Shown here one piece after another: positions 1 through 9,208 of a stretch of DNA of 64,000 nucleotides (position 1 is its first letter; every line of letters begins with the position of its first letter). The stretch comes from Selenomonas sp. ND2010 (GTDB taxonomy: Bacteria; Bacillota; Negativicutes; Selenomonadales; Selenomonadaceae), in contig NZ_JNKI01000003.1 in NCBI RefSeq assembly GCF_000702005.1, positions 141,536-205,535 on the forward strand, given 5' to 3'. The notes below the pieces were generated by a model that searched no databases, was not told the origin of the DNA, and saw only the letters and a program-made list of their open reading frames with translations. A program made the translations under genes and the position numbers.

Positions 1-804
1 TTCACCCAGCGGTTCGCCATGAGCACTAGCCTTGCCCTGTTTAGCCGGGCAACCGTAACCAATCTGCGTCTTGACCGTGATGAAGGACGGATGTTCTTTA
101 TCTGCCTTAGCAGCCTCAATTGCCTTGCCAATAGCTTCAAGGTCATTGCCATCTTCAACCGTAATCGTCTGGAAGCCGAAAGATGCCATACGAGCCTGAA
201 CATTCTCCGTGAAAGCAATATCCGTGTCACCTTCGATGGAAATCTTGTTGGAATCGTAGAGGATAATCAGTTTGGACAGTCCCAGCGTACCAGCCAAAGA
301 GAAAGCCTCGGAGGAAATACCTTCCATCATGCAACCATCGCCACCCAATGCGAAGGTATAATGGTCAACGACTTCATAACCCGGACGATTGAATTCAGCA
401 GCCAGATGCGCCTCAGCCATTGCCATACCAACAGCCATGCCCATACCAGCACCCAGCGGGCCAGTCGTAGCTTCAACACCCACCGTATGACCATACTCAG
501 GATGTCCCGGCGTCAGCGACCCATCCTGGCGGAACTGCTTCATATCATCCAGCGTCAGGCCATAGCCAAAGAAGTGAAGCAGGGAATACAGCAGCGAGGA
601 ACCATGGCCGCCCGAAAGTACAAAACGATCGCGGTTCGCCCATTTCGGGTTCTTGCCGTTATGCTTCATATGTTTAGCCCACAGCTCATAAGCCATAGCT
701 GCACTGCCGAGCGGCAGCCCCGGATGACCGGAATTAGCCTTTTGGATTGCATCTGCTGCCAAAACACGAATGGCATTAACACAAGTCGTATCGATGTTAC
801 TCAA
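1..804 (-). CDS. tkt: Transketolase, N-terminal 268 residues (3' end outside window)
   Basis: This enzyme moves two-carbon ketol units in the non-oxidative pentose phosphate pathway, using thiamine diphosphate and Mg2+. The visible part is the N-terminal pyrimidine/pyrophosphate-binding domain. SGHPGLPLG lies at about residues 25-33, GHG at 66-68 and the cofactor motif GDGCMMEG at 155-162, followed by the conserved helix and YDSN. I chose a TTG start at 802-804 because AAGGAG lies about 9 nt upstream; no ATG fits as well. The reading frame is open to the window edge. It is preceded by its own promoter region and transcribed away from aroH. The family assignment is secure; the TTG start is an inference from the ribosome-binding site. 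Confidence 0.95.
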   Translation of the reverse strand, partial: MSNIDTTCVNAIRVLAADAIQKANSGHPGLPLGSAAMAYELWAKHMKHNGKNPKWANRDRFVLSGGHGSSLLYSLLHFFGYGLTLDDMKQFRQDGSLTPGHPEYGHTVGVEATTGPLGAGMGMAVGMAMAEAHLAAEFNRPGYEVVDHYTFALGGDGCMMEGISSEAFSLAGTLGLSKLIILYDSNKISIEGDTDIAFTENVQARMASFGFQTITVEDGNDLEAIGKAIEAAKADKEHPSFITVKTQIGYGCPAKQGKASAHGEPLGE

Positions 805-837
805 GGTATATCTCTCCTTATCCTATGAAAGATTTGT

Positions 838-959
838 ATTATATCACAAACTTCATTCTACTAGATTCCTCGGTAAATGTACAGTATTCTTGCGTATTTT
901 CATAAATTTCTTTTATTGCTTCGTAAGAAACGATTATATACGGTTTCATTGTTTGACAA
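838..959 (-). promoter_or_regulatory. Probable promoter(s) of tkt
   Basis: The minus strand holds a perfect TATAAT at 838-843, about 27 nt before the Shine-Dalgarno of tkt, with only a weak -35. A second TATAAT lies at 933-938 with TTGTCA at 954-959, but its 15-bp spacer is short. The 169-bp gap between aroH and tkt holds no gene. Assignment is by motif only. Confidence 0.5.
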
Positions 960-973
960 TTGCCGAATAAAAA

Positions 974-1336
974 TCAGAAATTACGTAAATCCGGACGCAA
1001 TTCTTGCGCACGCCCCATATAGACATGCTGAATTTCAGACTGTTTGCGTTCGGTATCCACTAATAACAAAACACGGATGCAATGATCCATCGATTCATCA
1101 ATCGCACATTGGCGCGTATCAAATAATGGAACTAAATCAAAGCCCGGAAGCTGACGAGCACCTGTAGATGGAAATGCTGCGGTGAGGTCATCCGTAGCAG
1201 AAAAAATAACTGCACCAATGTCCTCAGCCTGCACTTTATTGCGGCGCAAAATCTGCGACAACAAAATCCTAGCAGCCTGCCATATCTCTTCTTTTTTGTT
1301 TTCTCCAACGGTGATAGCACCACGAATGCCTCTCAT
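974..1336 (-). CDS. aroH: Monofunctional chorismate mutase, AroH type
   Basis: It converts chorismate to prephenate, the entry step to phenylalanine and tyrosine. At 120 aa it matches the trimeric Bacillus-type (AroH) fold rather than the all-helical AroQ type. Visible hallmarks are RGIRGAITV at the N terminus (active-site Arg5), SATDDLTAAFPS near residue 47, CAIDE (the Cys/Glu pair that corresponds to Cys75/Glu78 of the Bacillus enzyme), CIRVL (Arg90 equivalent) and a C-terminal HVYMGRA with the conserved Tyr. AAGGAGGAG precedes the ATG. It starts 14 bp after the UbiB-like gene, so it is probably the last gene of an ABC-F/ubiB/aroH transcript. No other aromatic gene is adjacent. Confidence 0.93.
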   Translation of the reverse strand: MRGIRGAITVGENKKEEIWQAARILLSQILRRNKVQAEDIGAVIFSATDDLTAAFPSTGARQLPGFDLVPLFDTRQCAIDESMDHCIRVLLLVDTERKQSEIQHVYMGRAQELRPDLRNF

Positions 1337-1350
1337 GGTTTTTCTCCTCC

Positions 1351-2952
1351 TTAACGGCCTTTATGTATTTCCCATATTATACGCATACTGAGTACAAACG
1401 CTATCAAATACCCCACAAAACCCAGCAACGGAATCTCCATGATTTTAGGAGTCATCTGCGTTGTACAAATCGTACTAGATCCTAAAAGCAATGCAGCCAC
1501 CAGCAAAGCTAAAATGAGCTTATTGATCATTTGGTCTACTTTGCGCAATGGCTCTTCTGAGCCGGTGAGGTCCAGATTTACTTTTGTCTGACCACTCATG
1601 GTCATCTTCAAGATATCCGAAATTTGTTCAGGAAGCTGAGCGGACTTCCGCAACAAGAGGAACCCCTCCCGTTTTGCCTTATCCAGCTCATCCCGCCAAT
1701 GGAAGTGTTTCTTATAATCTAAGGCTAGACTTTTCGCAAAGATTTCTACGAAACTTACCTTAGGACAGCACATTCGCATAACGCCCTCGACTGTCAACAC
1801 ACCACGTGCAAACATGGATAGCCCCTGTGGACAACCAATATGATGAACCCTCATAAGATTCATGATTTGACGAGTCAACACACCCATCTGCAAATCGCTA
1901 AAATCCAAAGAACTATATTGAGACAGCATCGCATCAATATCCTGATAAAGGGCTGTGTGATTGATTTTCCCTCGAACCACACCTAAGGATAGAACCGCCG
2001 CCTTCATCTCAAAGGTATCATGACTGGTCAAGGCAAATACCGCTTTGCGGATTGCTGCCCGATCTCTGCCTGAAAGACGTCCAACCATCCCCAAATCCAG
2101 CCATACGATCCGGCCATTCCGTATCCAAATATTTCCCGGATGTGGATCAGCATGGAAAAAACCATCTTCAATAATCTGCTTGACATAGTTCTCGCCCAAC
2201 CGATGCCCCAATTGATCAATATCATAGCCGCGGCTTTTTAGTTGTTCAAAATCATCGATACGAATTCCCTCAACAGATTCCATTACCAGAATGTGTTGCG
2301 TCGACAATTGCCGGTAAACATGAGGACAGGAAATATATTCTATATCACGATTCAAATGCTGAAATTCTTCAATATGATCGGCTTCCATGAGAAAATCCAT
2401 CTCCTGTTTGGCGATGGTCCACATCTCATCCAACACCATATTGAAATCCACCACATCCTGCGAATGGCTCACAATCTTCAAAAGCGTTGCCGCCCGTTTC
2501 AGCAGAACGATGTCCTGGTTCATGATATCGTAGATACCAGGCCGTTGAACCTTGACGACTACCTTTTCCCCCGTGTTCAGTATTGCCCGATGGACCTGCG
2601 CAATGCTGGCCGACCCCAGTGCTTCTTCGTCAATATAGGAAAACACCTTATTCCAGCGCCTACTGTATTCCTGTTCGATTACCCCTAAGATAACCGAAAA
2701 CGGCAGTGGCTTGGCCGACGACTGCAGTTTCATCAATTCATCGCAATACTCCGGCGGCAAAAAATCCGGGCGCATACTCATGACTTGCCCTAATTTGACA
2801 AAAGTCGGGCCCAAATCTTCCAGCACCAGGCGAAGTTTGGTCGGCGTCATCCCACGAACAACATCGCGTTTGCGCAAGACGCCCACCATCCCCCGCAGTC
2901 TGGCAGTAGCTCCAGCATCTTCTATTTTATTTTGAAAGAAATCTCCAAGCAT
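1351..2952 (-). CDS. AarF/UbiB (ABC1) family atypical kinase-like membrane protein
   Basis: This is a UbiB-family atypical kinase/ATPase, a family linked to quinone or isoprenoid lipid homeostasis; the substrate here is unknown. Seen: KLGQ near residue 53 (the family's KxGQ motif), SASIAQVH near 115 in the Ala-rich loop, HADPHPGN in the catalytic loop, LDLG in the metal-binding position, and two predicted membrane segments at the C terminus (LILALLVAALLLG and LLGFVGYLIAFVLS). Length is 533 aa, usual for the family. I start at the ATG at 2950-2952, which has AAGGAG 9 nt upstream; a TTG 18 bp further upstream is not placed relative to that site. It lies 32 bp after the ABC-F gene and just before aroH. 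Confidence 0.9.
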   Translation of the reverse strand: MLGDFFQNKIEDAGATARLRGMVGVLRKRDVVRGMTPTKLRLVLEDLGPTFVKLGQVMSMRPDFLPPEYCDELMKLQSSAKPLPFSVILGVIEQEYSRRWNKVFSYIDEEALGSASIAQVHRAILNTGEKVVVKVQRPGIYDIMNQDIVLLKRAATLLKIVSHSQDVVDFNMVLDEMWTIAKQEMDFLMEADHIEEFQHLNRDIEYISCPHVYRQLSTQHILVMESVEGIRIDDFEQLKSRGYDIDQLGHRLGENYVKQIIEDGFFHADPHPGNIWIRNGRIVWLDLGMVGRLSGRDRAAIRKAVFALTSHDTFEMKAAVLSLGVVRGKINHTALYQDIDAMLSQYSSLDFSDLQMGVLTRQIMNLMRVHHIGCPQGLSMFARGVLTVEGVMRMCCPKVSFVEIFAKSLALDYKKHFHWRDELDKAKREGFLLLRKSAQLPEQISDILKMTMSGQTKVNLDLTGSEEPLRKVDQMINKLILALLVAALLLGSSTICTTQMTPKIMEIPLLGFVGYLIAFVLSMRIIWEIHKGR

Positions 2953-2984
2953 AGCGCCAGACTCCTTCAAGAATAAATCCGTGA

Positions 2985-4604
2985 TTATTTCTTATATTTT
3001 TCCGCTAACTGCTGCTTGACCGTCTCGTTGGAAAGATAATCATCATAAGTCGAGACACGATCAACAACGCCATCCGGCGTGATTTCGATAATGCGGTTGG
3101 CAATGGTTTGAACGAACTCATGGTCATGTGACGTGAAAAGTGCCGTGTGATTGAAAGCAATCATACCATTATTGAGCGCCGTAATCGACTCCAGGTCAAG
3201 ATGGTTGGTCGGCTCGTCCAAGATCAAGACATTAGCCCCCGAAAGCATCATACGGGAGAGCATGCAACGTACGCGCTCACCACCGGAGAGAACTGACGCC
3301 TTCTTAAGGCTCTCCTCACCGGAGAACAGCATACGTCCCAGAAACCCGCGAACGAAAGTCTCATCCGGGTCCTTGGAATACTGGCGAAGCCAATCCACCA
3401 AGCTCAGATCAACACCATCAAAATACTTGCTGTTATCTGCCGGCAGATAAGCGCGCGTCGTGGTAACGCCCCATTTAAACGTACCAGCATCCGGTTCTTC
3501 CTCTCCCATGAGAATCTTGAACAGCATCGTCTTGCCAATGGTATTAGGGCCAACAAAGGCAACTTTATCTCCCTTTTTCAGCGTAAAGCTGACGTTCTTT
3601 AATACCTGCTCGCCATCTACAGTCTTACAAAGACCATCTACCTGCAGGAGCTGGTCACCTGCCTCACGGTCCGGGGAAAAGGCAATATACGGATAACGGC
3701 GCGAAGACGGCTTGATGTCCTCAACCTGAATCTTATCGAGCAGTTTCTTGCGGCTCGTTGCCTGTTTGGATTTAGCGGCATTAGCGGCAAACCGAGCAAT
3801 GAATGCCTGCAATTCCTTAATTTTCTCCTCAGCCTTCTTGTTCTGCTCTTTCTGTAACTGCAGGGCCAACTGGCTGGACTGATACCAGAAATCGTAGTTA
3901 CCGGTATAGAGTTTGATCTCACCAAAGTCGACATCGCAGATATGCGTGCAGACCTGATTGAGGAAATGACGGTCATGCGATACGACGATAACCGTATTTT
4001 CAAAGCCAGCCAGGAAGTTTTCCAGCCAGTTGATGGACTCGACGTCCAAATGGTTGGTCGGCTCGTCCAGCAAAAGGATGTCCGGATTGCCAAAAAGTGC
4101 CTGAGCCAAGAGTACACGGACTTTTTCCTTAGCCGTAAGCTCCGACATCATCATCTCATGCTCTGCATCTGGAATTCCCAGACCATTGAGCAGACGTGCC
4201 GCCTCAGATTCCGCATCCCAGCCGTTGAGTTCTGCAAATTCAGCTTCAAGCTCCGAAGCTTTCATACCATCTTCTTCACTGAAATCCGGTTTTGCATAAA
4301 GCGCATCCTTCTCGTCCATAATCTGAACGAGACGCTTATTGCCCATGATAACCGTGCGTAAGACCTGATATTCGTCAAACGCATAATGATCCTGCTGCAG
4401 AACCGAAAGGCGTTCCCCCGGCGTAATCTCAATATGACCGCCAGTCGGTTCAATTTCTCCAGACAGCAATTTCAAAAAAGTCGATTTGCCAGCACCATTT
4501 GCACCGATAATACCGTAGCAATTTCCCGGCGTAAACTTGAGATTGACATCCTTGTACAGGACGCGCTTACCGAACTGGAGGCTCACATTGTTGGTTGTAA
4601 TCAT
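2985..4604 (-). CDS. ABC-F family ribosome-associated ATPase, YbiT-like
   Basis: This is a soluble twin-ATPase of the ABC-F family, which acts on ribosomes rather than in transport. Two nucleotide-binding domains are visible: Walker A GANGAGKST near residue 35 and GPNTIGKT near 355, and Walker B LLLDEPTNHLD and LILDEPTNHLD. The second domain has a canonical LSGGER signature. The first has a degenerate LTAKE, also seen in YbiT, so this is not damage. The linker between domains is Lys/Gln/Glu-rich, as in the P-site tRNA interaction motif. Length 539 aa and overall layout match E. coli YbiT best. There are no membrane segments. It is probably the first gene of the transcript continuing into the UbiB-like gene. 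Confidence 0.92.
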   Translation of the reverse strand: MITTNNVSLQFGKRVLYKDVNLKFTPGNCYGIIGANGAGKSTFLKLLSGEIEPTGGHIEITPGERLSVLQQDHYAFDEYQVLRTVIMGNKRLVQIMDEKDALYAKPDFSEEDGMKASELEAEFAELNGWDAESEAARLLNGLGIPDAEHEMMMSELTAKEKVRVLLAQALFGNPDILLLDEPTNHLDVESINWLENFLAGFENTVIVVSHDRHFLNQVCTHICDVDFGEIKLYTGNYDFWYQSSQLALQLQKEQNKKAEEKIKELQAFIARFAANAAKSKQATSRKKLLDKIQVEDIKPSSRRYPYIAFSPDREAGDQLLQVDGLCKTVDGEQVLKNVSFTLKKGDKVAFVGPNTIGKTMLFKILMGEEEPDAGTFKWGVTTTRAYLPADNSKYFDGVDLSLVDWLRQYSKDPDETFVRGFLGRMLFSGEESLKKASVLSGGERVRCMLSRMMLSGANVLILDEPTNHLDLESITALNNGMIAFNHTALFTSHDHEFVQTIANRIIEITPDGVVDRVSTYDDYLSNETVKQQLAEKYKK

Positions 4605-4656
4605 TTCGTCTTTATTTCCCTTCTTGGATATATATGAATAATTGGTCGATTGCTAT

Positions 4657-5445
4657 TTACTTCGTCAGCATAGCCCGGAACATGCTCATGATGCTCTGTC
4701 CATAGCTGTATCCCGGCACAGCCCAACGGCCATTGAGGTCTCCCCAATGCCCCAACGTAGTGGAGCCATACGAAGAACGAACCAGTGCATAACGAGGATC
4801 TACCACAGTCGCCGACGGCTGACGCGTTGATGCATAAGCCAATAAATGCTGAATTTGAGCACGCACTCCCATCCGAGCCGAATCAAAATAAGCACCCTTT
4901 ACCTGGCTGCTGGTAGTGCCAAGCCCACAATAATTGTTCTGATCCGGTGTAACCGTACCACCATAACGGAAAAATCCCGTTTCCTTCAGAGCCTGTGCAA
5001 ACGCCACATCTGGACGAATCCCCTCACGGGCTCCCTCTTCGTAATAATAGGATACCAATTCTTGCGGCGTTACCGAAATATTCGGAGTCGGATTGACGCT
5101 GAGCAGATAATCGACACACTGCTGCTGGCTAGCCATCGGCGTACCGATAATGGAATCATCGTATTCTGAAACGGTCGTCGGTACGCTGACAGAAGAATTG
5201 CTTACTTCCTCCGTACCGCTTTTATGCGCTTTCAAGATAGCATCAATGCGGTCCTGAAATATCTGTTGCTGCGCATTACGGGACACATTACGACTATTCC
5301 CCGCATTAACCGAACGCGTCGTCGTTACCATTGTCTGGTCCGTTCTGCTCGAATGACGCGCTTCACCAAACGATGACATAGATAGCATCAATGCCCCTGC
5401 CAACGTACCGGCAACTATCATTTTCGGATAACGATTAAAACTCAC
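4657..5445 (-). CDS. Secreted glucosaminidase-domain peptidoglycan hydrolase
   Basis: This is a probable cell-wall hydrolase of the glucosaminidase (LytG/FlgJ-like) fold. The N terminus is a signal peptide (basic start, hydrophobic stretch VAGTLAGALMLSMSSF, cleavage around GEA). A Ser/Thr/Asn-rich linker follows to about residue 110. The catalytic domain then carries ALKETGFFRYGG, whose Glu is the expected general acid, and NNYCGLG. The C terminus WAVPGYSYGQSI fits the family. The GTG start at 5443-5445 has AAGGAGT about 9 nt upstream. The gene lies 52 bp after the permease gene and may be cotranscribed with it. Exact bond specificity cannot be told from sequence. Confidence 0.85.
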   Translation of the reverse strand: MSFNRYPKMIVAGTLAGALMLSMSSFGEARHSSRTDQTMVTTTRSVNAGNSRNVSRNAQQQIFQDRIDAILKAHKSGTEEVSNSSVSVPTTVSEYDDSIIGTPMASQQQCVDYLLSVNPTPNISVTPQELVSYYYEEGAREGIRPDVAFAQALKETGFFRYGGTVTPDQNNYCGLGTTSSQVKGAYFDSARMGVRAQIQHLLAYASTRQPSATVVDPRYALVRSSYGSTTLGHWGDLNGRWAVPGYSYGQSIMSMFRAMLTK

Positions 5446-5497
5446 GAAATGTACACTCCTTAATCTTTTTTACTAACTTCTCTACAATATATGAAGC

Positions 5498-6793
5498 TCA
5501 CAGAGCTGCATAAACAAAATACAGGACAAACATTGCCGCCAATAGCCATGACGCAACGGGAATCTGTTTCCCCTCGCCAGCAACTCCGTGCAACAGACAA
5601 TAGCCAATCACAGCGGCTCCCAGACCTGCAGCCATACTGCCCGACAACGGCATAATCAGCAGCAGGCTGGCAGCCGCCGCCAATTCCGGCAGGTCCCATT
5701 TGACAGAATGATGTTGAAATTCACGTATCATCCGCTGAATCAGCATAAAGCCTGCTCCCACTAATACAGGAACAACCATTACCGGAAAATCCGCCAGCGA
5801 ACGCAGCGCTGGTTCACAGAACAACGCTGCTGTCAATAGTATCGCTGCTCCCAAAGCAGTCATAAAGCCACGACCACCGCAACTCATTCCTACAGCCGAT
5901 ACCGGTGACAAAGATACCGGAAGGCTGCCCCCTAATGACGACACACAGCCCATCGCAAAAATTGCCGTCAATGACTTTGCCCTTTTCCGCGATTCACGCA
6001 ATTCCTCAGGAAGCACCTGCAAGGCAGACCAATTCATACTTCCCCATATCACCAACAGGGTGAGAACGGCAGCTATTAAATGGACAGCTTCCCCATCATT
6101 TTCTGCCACCAAATTTAACTGCCCAGCGACTTTATCCAAGCCCTCTGGAAGCATAAACGGTGCATCAGGAACAGCCCAAAAGCCTTCCGCGAAGGAAACA
6201 ACCGACATAAACGCGAAGCCCCAAAGCAAAGCGCCACGAAACTGCATCGCCATCATAATCAAGGTGAGCAAAATCCCCATAAGACCTAAGTATGCCATAG
6301 GATCCTGAAAATTACCTAACATCGAAACGGTCCATGGCGAGCGGACAAGGATTCGCGACTGTATCAATCCCGTGATAATCAGCATGACACCAATCCCACC
6401 GGGAATTAGTCGGCATATAACCGGCGGCACAGCCTCCCGCAACCACCTGCCAACAGAAAGGCAGGACAGAAAACTTCCCACGGCTGAAGCAGCAAAACCA
6501 GCCCCTAATAACTGTTGCCACGAAAGGCCTTGGGATATACCTACCAAATATACCAAATAACTACTCATCGCCACCGACGGCATAAGCGCCAGCGGCAAGC
6601 GCAACAGCCCCATAACCAGCGTCCCCAAAATAGCTGCCAGAACAGAAGCCGTATACGCCCCAGCAAAGTCCATCCCTACCTCGCGGAGCATGAGTGGTAC
6701 CAAGACAAAAACTGGAACCATAGCAGTTCCCATGGTAATACCAGCAGCAAAATCCCGCCATTTCTCCTGTTGCTTTTCCCCATGAAGTGTCAT
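5498..6793 (-). CDS. NCS2/AzgA-like purine permease family protein
   Basis: This is a polytopic inner-membrane protein of 431 aa with roughly 12-14 hydrophobic segments. The order and the motif SPVSAVGMSCGGRGFMTALGA in the second half match the AzgA (adenine/guanine/hypoxanthine) branch of the NCS2 transporters, where that region forms part of the substrate site. The usual Glu seen there (ESAAG in AzgA) is replaced here by SPVSA, so the substrate may differ from purine bases. There is no adjacent purine enzyme to support a substrate. The ATG at 6791-6793 has GGTGA upstream. Fold assignment is good; substrate is unknown. Confidence 0.72.
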   Translation of the reverse strand: MTLHGEKQQEKWRDFAAGITMGTAMVPVFVLVPLMLREVGMDFAGAYTASVLAAILGTLVMGLLRLPLALMPSVAMSSYLVYLVGISQGLSWQQLLGAGFAASAVGSFLSCLSVGRWLREAVPPVICRLIPGGIGVMLIITGLIQSRILVRSPWTVSMLGNFQDPMAYLGLMGILLTLIMMAMQFRGALLWGFAFMSVVSFAEGFWAVPDAPFMLPEGLDKVAGQLNLVAENDGEAVHLIAAVLTLLVIWGSMNWSALQVLPEELRESRKRAKSLTAIFAMGCVSSLGGSLPVSLSPVSAVGMSCGGRGFMTALGAAILLTAALFCEPALRSLADFPVMVVPVLVGAGFMLIQRMIREFQHHSVKWDLPELAAAASLLLIMPLSGSMAAGLGAAVIGYCLLHGVAGEGKQIPVASWLLAAMFVLYFVYAAL

Positions 6794-6935
6794 GAACTTT
6801 CACCTTTCCCATTATATAACAATTTTATTCTATCACACCCAGCCTGAAAATAACAGTTTCCCTTGTTTATTTTCAACTCACACTCACGCTTTTAATGTTA
6901 TAATAGAACTTAAACAAGCAACAGGAGGTATTTTT

Positions 6936-7643
6936 TTGAAAACCAGATTTTCGATGGGGATGGTAAAAGCGTGCGCCGCACTTGCTATCTTCCTGCTCTT
7001 TGCCATCATCCATCTTATCAACCCCACTTTTTTGCCACACATGGTTGGTCTTTTGGCACGCGGAGACATACAGGAGACTGCCAATTATATCGCCTCTTTC
7101 GGCTCCTGGGCGGTAATCTTCAGTTTCCTCTTGACGCTTTTCGTTAACGCTCTTGGTTTTCCGCCAGCCATCATCTTTTCCACCGCCAACACTTTGATTT
7201 TTGGCATTGTCTGGGGGATTGTTCTTTCGGTCATCGCCGAGACAGTAGGCGTCGCATTCAGCTTTGTCCTGATGCGCTTCTTCTTCCGTGATGCTGCCGA
7301 AAAAATCATCAGCAAAAACAAAACGCTGTCAAACATCGACAAATACAGTGGCAGCCGTGGCTTTGTAGTCATGCTGATTGCCCGCATGGTTCCCTATTTC
7401 CCATCAATCATGCTCAACGCACTTGGTGCACTTTCCGCTATGCGGTTCCGCGACTACGTCATCGCTTCTTTTGTTGGCAAATTCCCCTCCACAGGAATCG
7501 AAGCCATCATCGGGCACGATACCATCACACATCAAGAAGATCCCACGCGTCTCATCGTCGTCATCCTCTTGGCTATCCTGTTAATTGCAGGTGCCTGGTG
7601 GTATGAACGGAACGCCGCCAAAAAGGCAGCGAAAGGACTATAA
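6936..7643 (+). CDS. TVP38/TMEM64 (DedA-superfamily) membrane protein
   Basis: This is an integral membrane protein of the TVP38/TMEM64 family (SNARE-associated/VTT domain), members of which are linked to lipid flipping. Seen: an N-terminal membrane segment, a central block FGSWAVIFSFLLTLFVNALGFPP, the family signature region IFGIVWGIVLSVIAETVGV, ARMVPYFPS, and a C-terminal membrane helix with a basic tail. The start is TTG at 6936-6938, with a perfect AGGAGG at 6923-6928 seven nt upstream; a possible -10 TATAAT lies at 6899-6904. Length 235 aa is normal. It is 18 bp upstream of the metallophosphatase and probably cotranscribed with it. Confidence 0.87.
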   Translation: MKTRFSMGMVKACAALAIFLLFAIIHLINPTFLPHMVGLLARGDIQETANYIASFGSWAVIFSFLLTLFVNALGFPPAIIFSTANTLIFGIVWGIVLSVIAETVGVAFSFVLMRFFFRDAAEKIISKNKTLSNIDKYSGSRGFVVMLIARMVPYFPSIMLNALGALSAMRFRDYVIASFVGKFPSTGIEAIIGHDTITHQEDPTRLIVVILLAILLIAGAWWYERNAAKKAAKGL

Positions 7644-7661
7644 GAAAGGAGGCCTTGCCTC

Positions 7662-8921
7662 ATGGAACTTACCAGAAGAAAATTTTTAAAGCGTTGCGGA
7701 CAACTGCTCTTTATCTTAGGGCTCGATAATTATCTCCCATCATTAGCCGCTGCAGCCGAGTCCACACTAACGGTCAAATATCTGCGGCAAATCATTACTA
7801 CCGATCCAGCTAAAAGCCGCACCATCATGTGGCAGGCCAACGAAGAACTGTCTGAATGCCGACTGGAATACCGCAGCACCTATCTTCCCGTAAAATCGCA
7901 TCCCGTCAGCTGTAAAAAACTCACAGAGGATAATACCACCAATTATTATTATACCGCAGAACTCACCGGACTCACTCCAGCAGCAGATTACGAATACCGC
8001 ATCCTTTCCGGAAGCCGTGCTACAACCTGGCATCACTTCACGACCGCCCCTGCTACAATCACGGCCTTTTCCGCACTAATATTTTGCGATTCCCAGTGCG
8101 GTCAAGATTACTCCGTATGGACACGCACCCTTACCAACGCTTGGCAACGTCACCCCGATGCACAATTCTTCGTCGACATCGGGGATCTTACCGACAACGG
8201 CCAGTTAAACTGGCATTGGGAAAGTTTTTTTACTGCTATGGGAGATATTCCCACGAAACATCTATTTGTACCCGTAATGGGCAATCACGAATGCTACAGC
8301 CTTGATTGGAAATTCTGCCGCCCGCAACGCTATCTTGACTCATTTACACTTCCCAGGAACGGCAGCAGCCGCTATCAAGGTTACTACTATTCCTACGATT
8401 ACGGCCCTGTCCACTTCATTGTATTGAATACCCAGATGTTGGAACTAAACGATTTCGCACCAGGTCTATTGCAAGAACAGCTGAATTGGCTCAAACAGGA
8501 TGTGCACAATCATCCGAAACCATGGCAAGTCGTTCTTATGCACAAAGATATCCTTGCTTACGATGAATATCAACAGGGAACAAAACAGGCTGGTGGCATC
8601 AGCGATGTTGGTCATGCTTTCATGAAAACCTTCGATGAATTACCCATCGATCTCGTTCTGACCGGTCATATGCATACCTATCGCAACCGGGGCCACATCA
8701 AAAACTTAAAACCATCCGAACAAGGGCCGGTATATATCATGAGTGGTCCTTCCGGCAACGAACAATATCATGTCCCCGCGGATGAGACTTACGACCGCAG
8801 TGCGATCTATCAACCCACACCAGAGAATTATCTCGTACTCGACGCTAGCAACAATCAATTGACGATACGTGATTATACCGCCAGCGGCGAACACATCGAT
8901 ACGGTGACCCTAAAAAAATAA
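7662..8921 (+). CDS. Tat-exported purple acid phosphatase-like metallophosphoesterase
   Basis: The N terminus TRRKFLKR followed by a hydrophobic stretch and AAAA is a twin-arginine (Tat) signal, so the protein folds before export to the periplasm. A fibronectin-III-like purple-acid-phosphatase N domain (about 36-130) is followed by a binuclear metallophosphatase domain: CDSQ near 141, GDLTDNG near 171, GNHE near 207, LMHKD near 286 and GHMHTY near 333. These are the five metal-ligand blocks of the calcineurin-like family. Length is 419 aa. AAAGGAGG precedes the ATG, 18 bp after the TVP38-like gene. It is likely to release phosphate from organic phosphates; the natural substrate is unknown. 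Confidence 0.88.
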   Translation: MELTRRKFLKRCGQLLFILGLDNYLPSLAAAAESTLTVKYLRQIITTDPAKSRTIMWQANEELSECRLEYRSTYLPVKSHPVSCKKLTEDNTTNYYYTAELTGLTPAADYEYRILSGSRATTWHHFTTAPATITAFSALIFCDSQCGQDYSVWTRTLTNAWQRHPDAQFFVDIGDLTDNGQLNWHWESFFTAMGDIPTKHLFVPVMGNHECYSLDWKFCRPQRYLDSFTLPRNGSSRYQGYYYSYDYGPVHFIVLNTQMLELNDFAPGLLQEQLNWLKQDVHNHPKPWQVVLMHKDILAYDEYQQGTKQAGGISDVGHAFMKTFDELPIDLVLTGHMHTYRNRGHIKNLKPSEQGPVYIMSGPSGNEQYHVPADETYDRSAIYQPTPENYLVLDASNNQLTIRDYTASGEHIDTVTLKK

Positions 8922-8929
8922 CGACAACG

Positions 8930-8959
8930 AAAAAAACTTCCCGGCTGGGAAGTTTTTTT
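8930..8959. terminator. Bidirectional rho-independent terminator
   Basis: Stem ACTTCCC/GGGAAGT (8936-8942 with 8947-8953) with loop GGCT, flanked by A-run and T-run on opposite sides. It lies between the convergent phosphatase gene and the small gene at 8971. Confidence 0.85.
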
Positions 8960-8970
8960 CATAATAAAAT

Positions 8971-9195
8971 TCAGCAGGAACTCTCGCCAAGAATCGGATG
9001 TTTTATGGGGCGAAGGCTGCGAACCGTCACCAAACGCAATGCCTCTCGCATCGTCACATCCTCACGTCCTTTTTCTGATTCATAAACACAGATTGGCTGG
9101 GCCATCCCGACTTCACTGCCGGGCATATAAACATATTCCTGATTCACCGCGTCCCCAAAGATGACGCCGGCTTTCAGTTTCGACTCGACCATCAT
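8971..9195 (-). CDS. Small conserved-looking protein downstream of corA, function unknown
   Basis: A 74-aa protein that I do not recognise. The ATG at 9193-9195 has GAGAGGGA just upstream, and it begins 13 bp after the corA stop, so translation is probably coupled. An overlapping longer frame would intrude into corA without a ribosome site. The protein is soluble-looking, mixed charge (EYVYMPGSEVGMAQPICVY in the middle) and ends in Cys. Position directly behind corA and before a shared terminator suggests a role connected to the same transcript, but nothing in the sequence proves it. Confidence 0.6.
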   Translation of the reverse strand: MMVESKLKAGVIFGDAVNQEYVYMPGSEVGMAQPICVYESEKGREDVTMREALRLVTVRSLRPIKHPILGESSC

Positions 9196-9208
9196 AAGAA
9201 GTTCCCTC

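Noticed and set aside
19..828. Plus-strand frame of 269 aa at the left edge
   Set aside because: Antisense to transketolase, whose cofactor motifs are clear on the minus strand.
2985..4604. Degenerate first ABC signature as sign of a broken ABC-F gene
   Set aside because: The same degeneration is present in YbiT; Walker motifs are intact, so this is normal for the subfamily.
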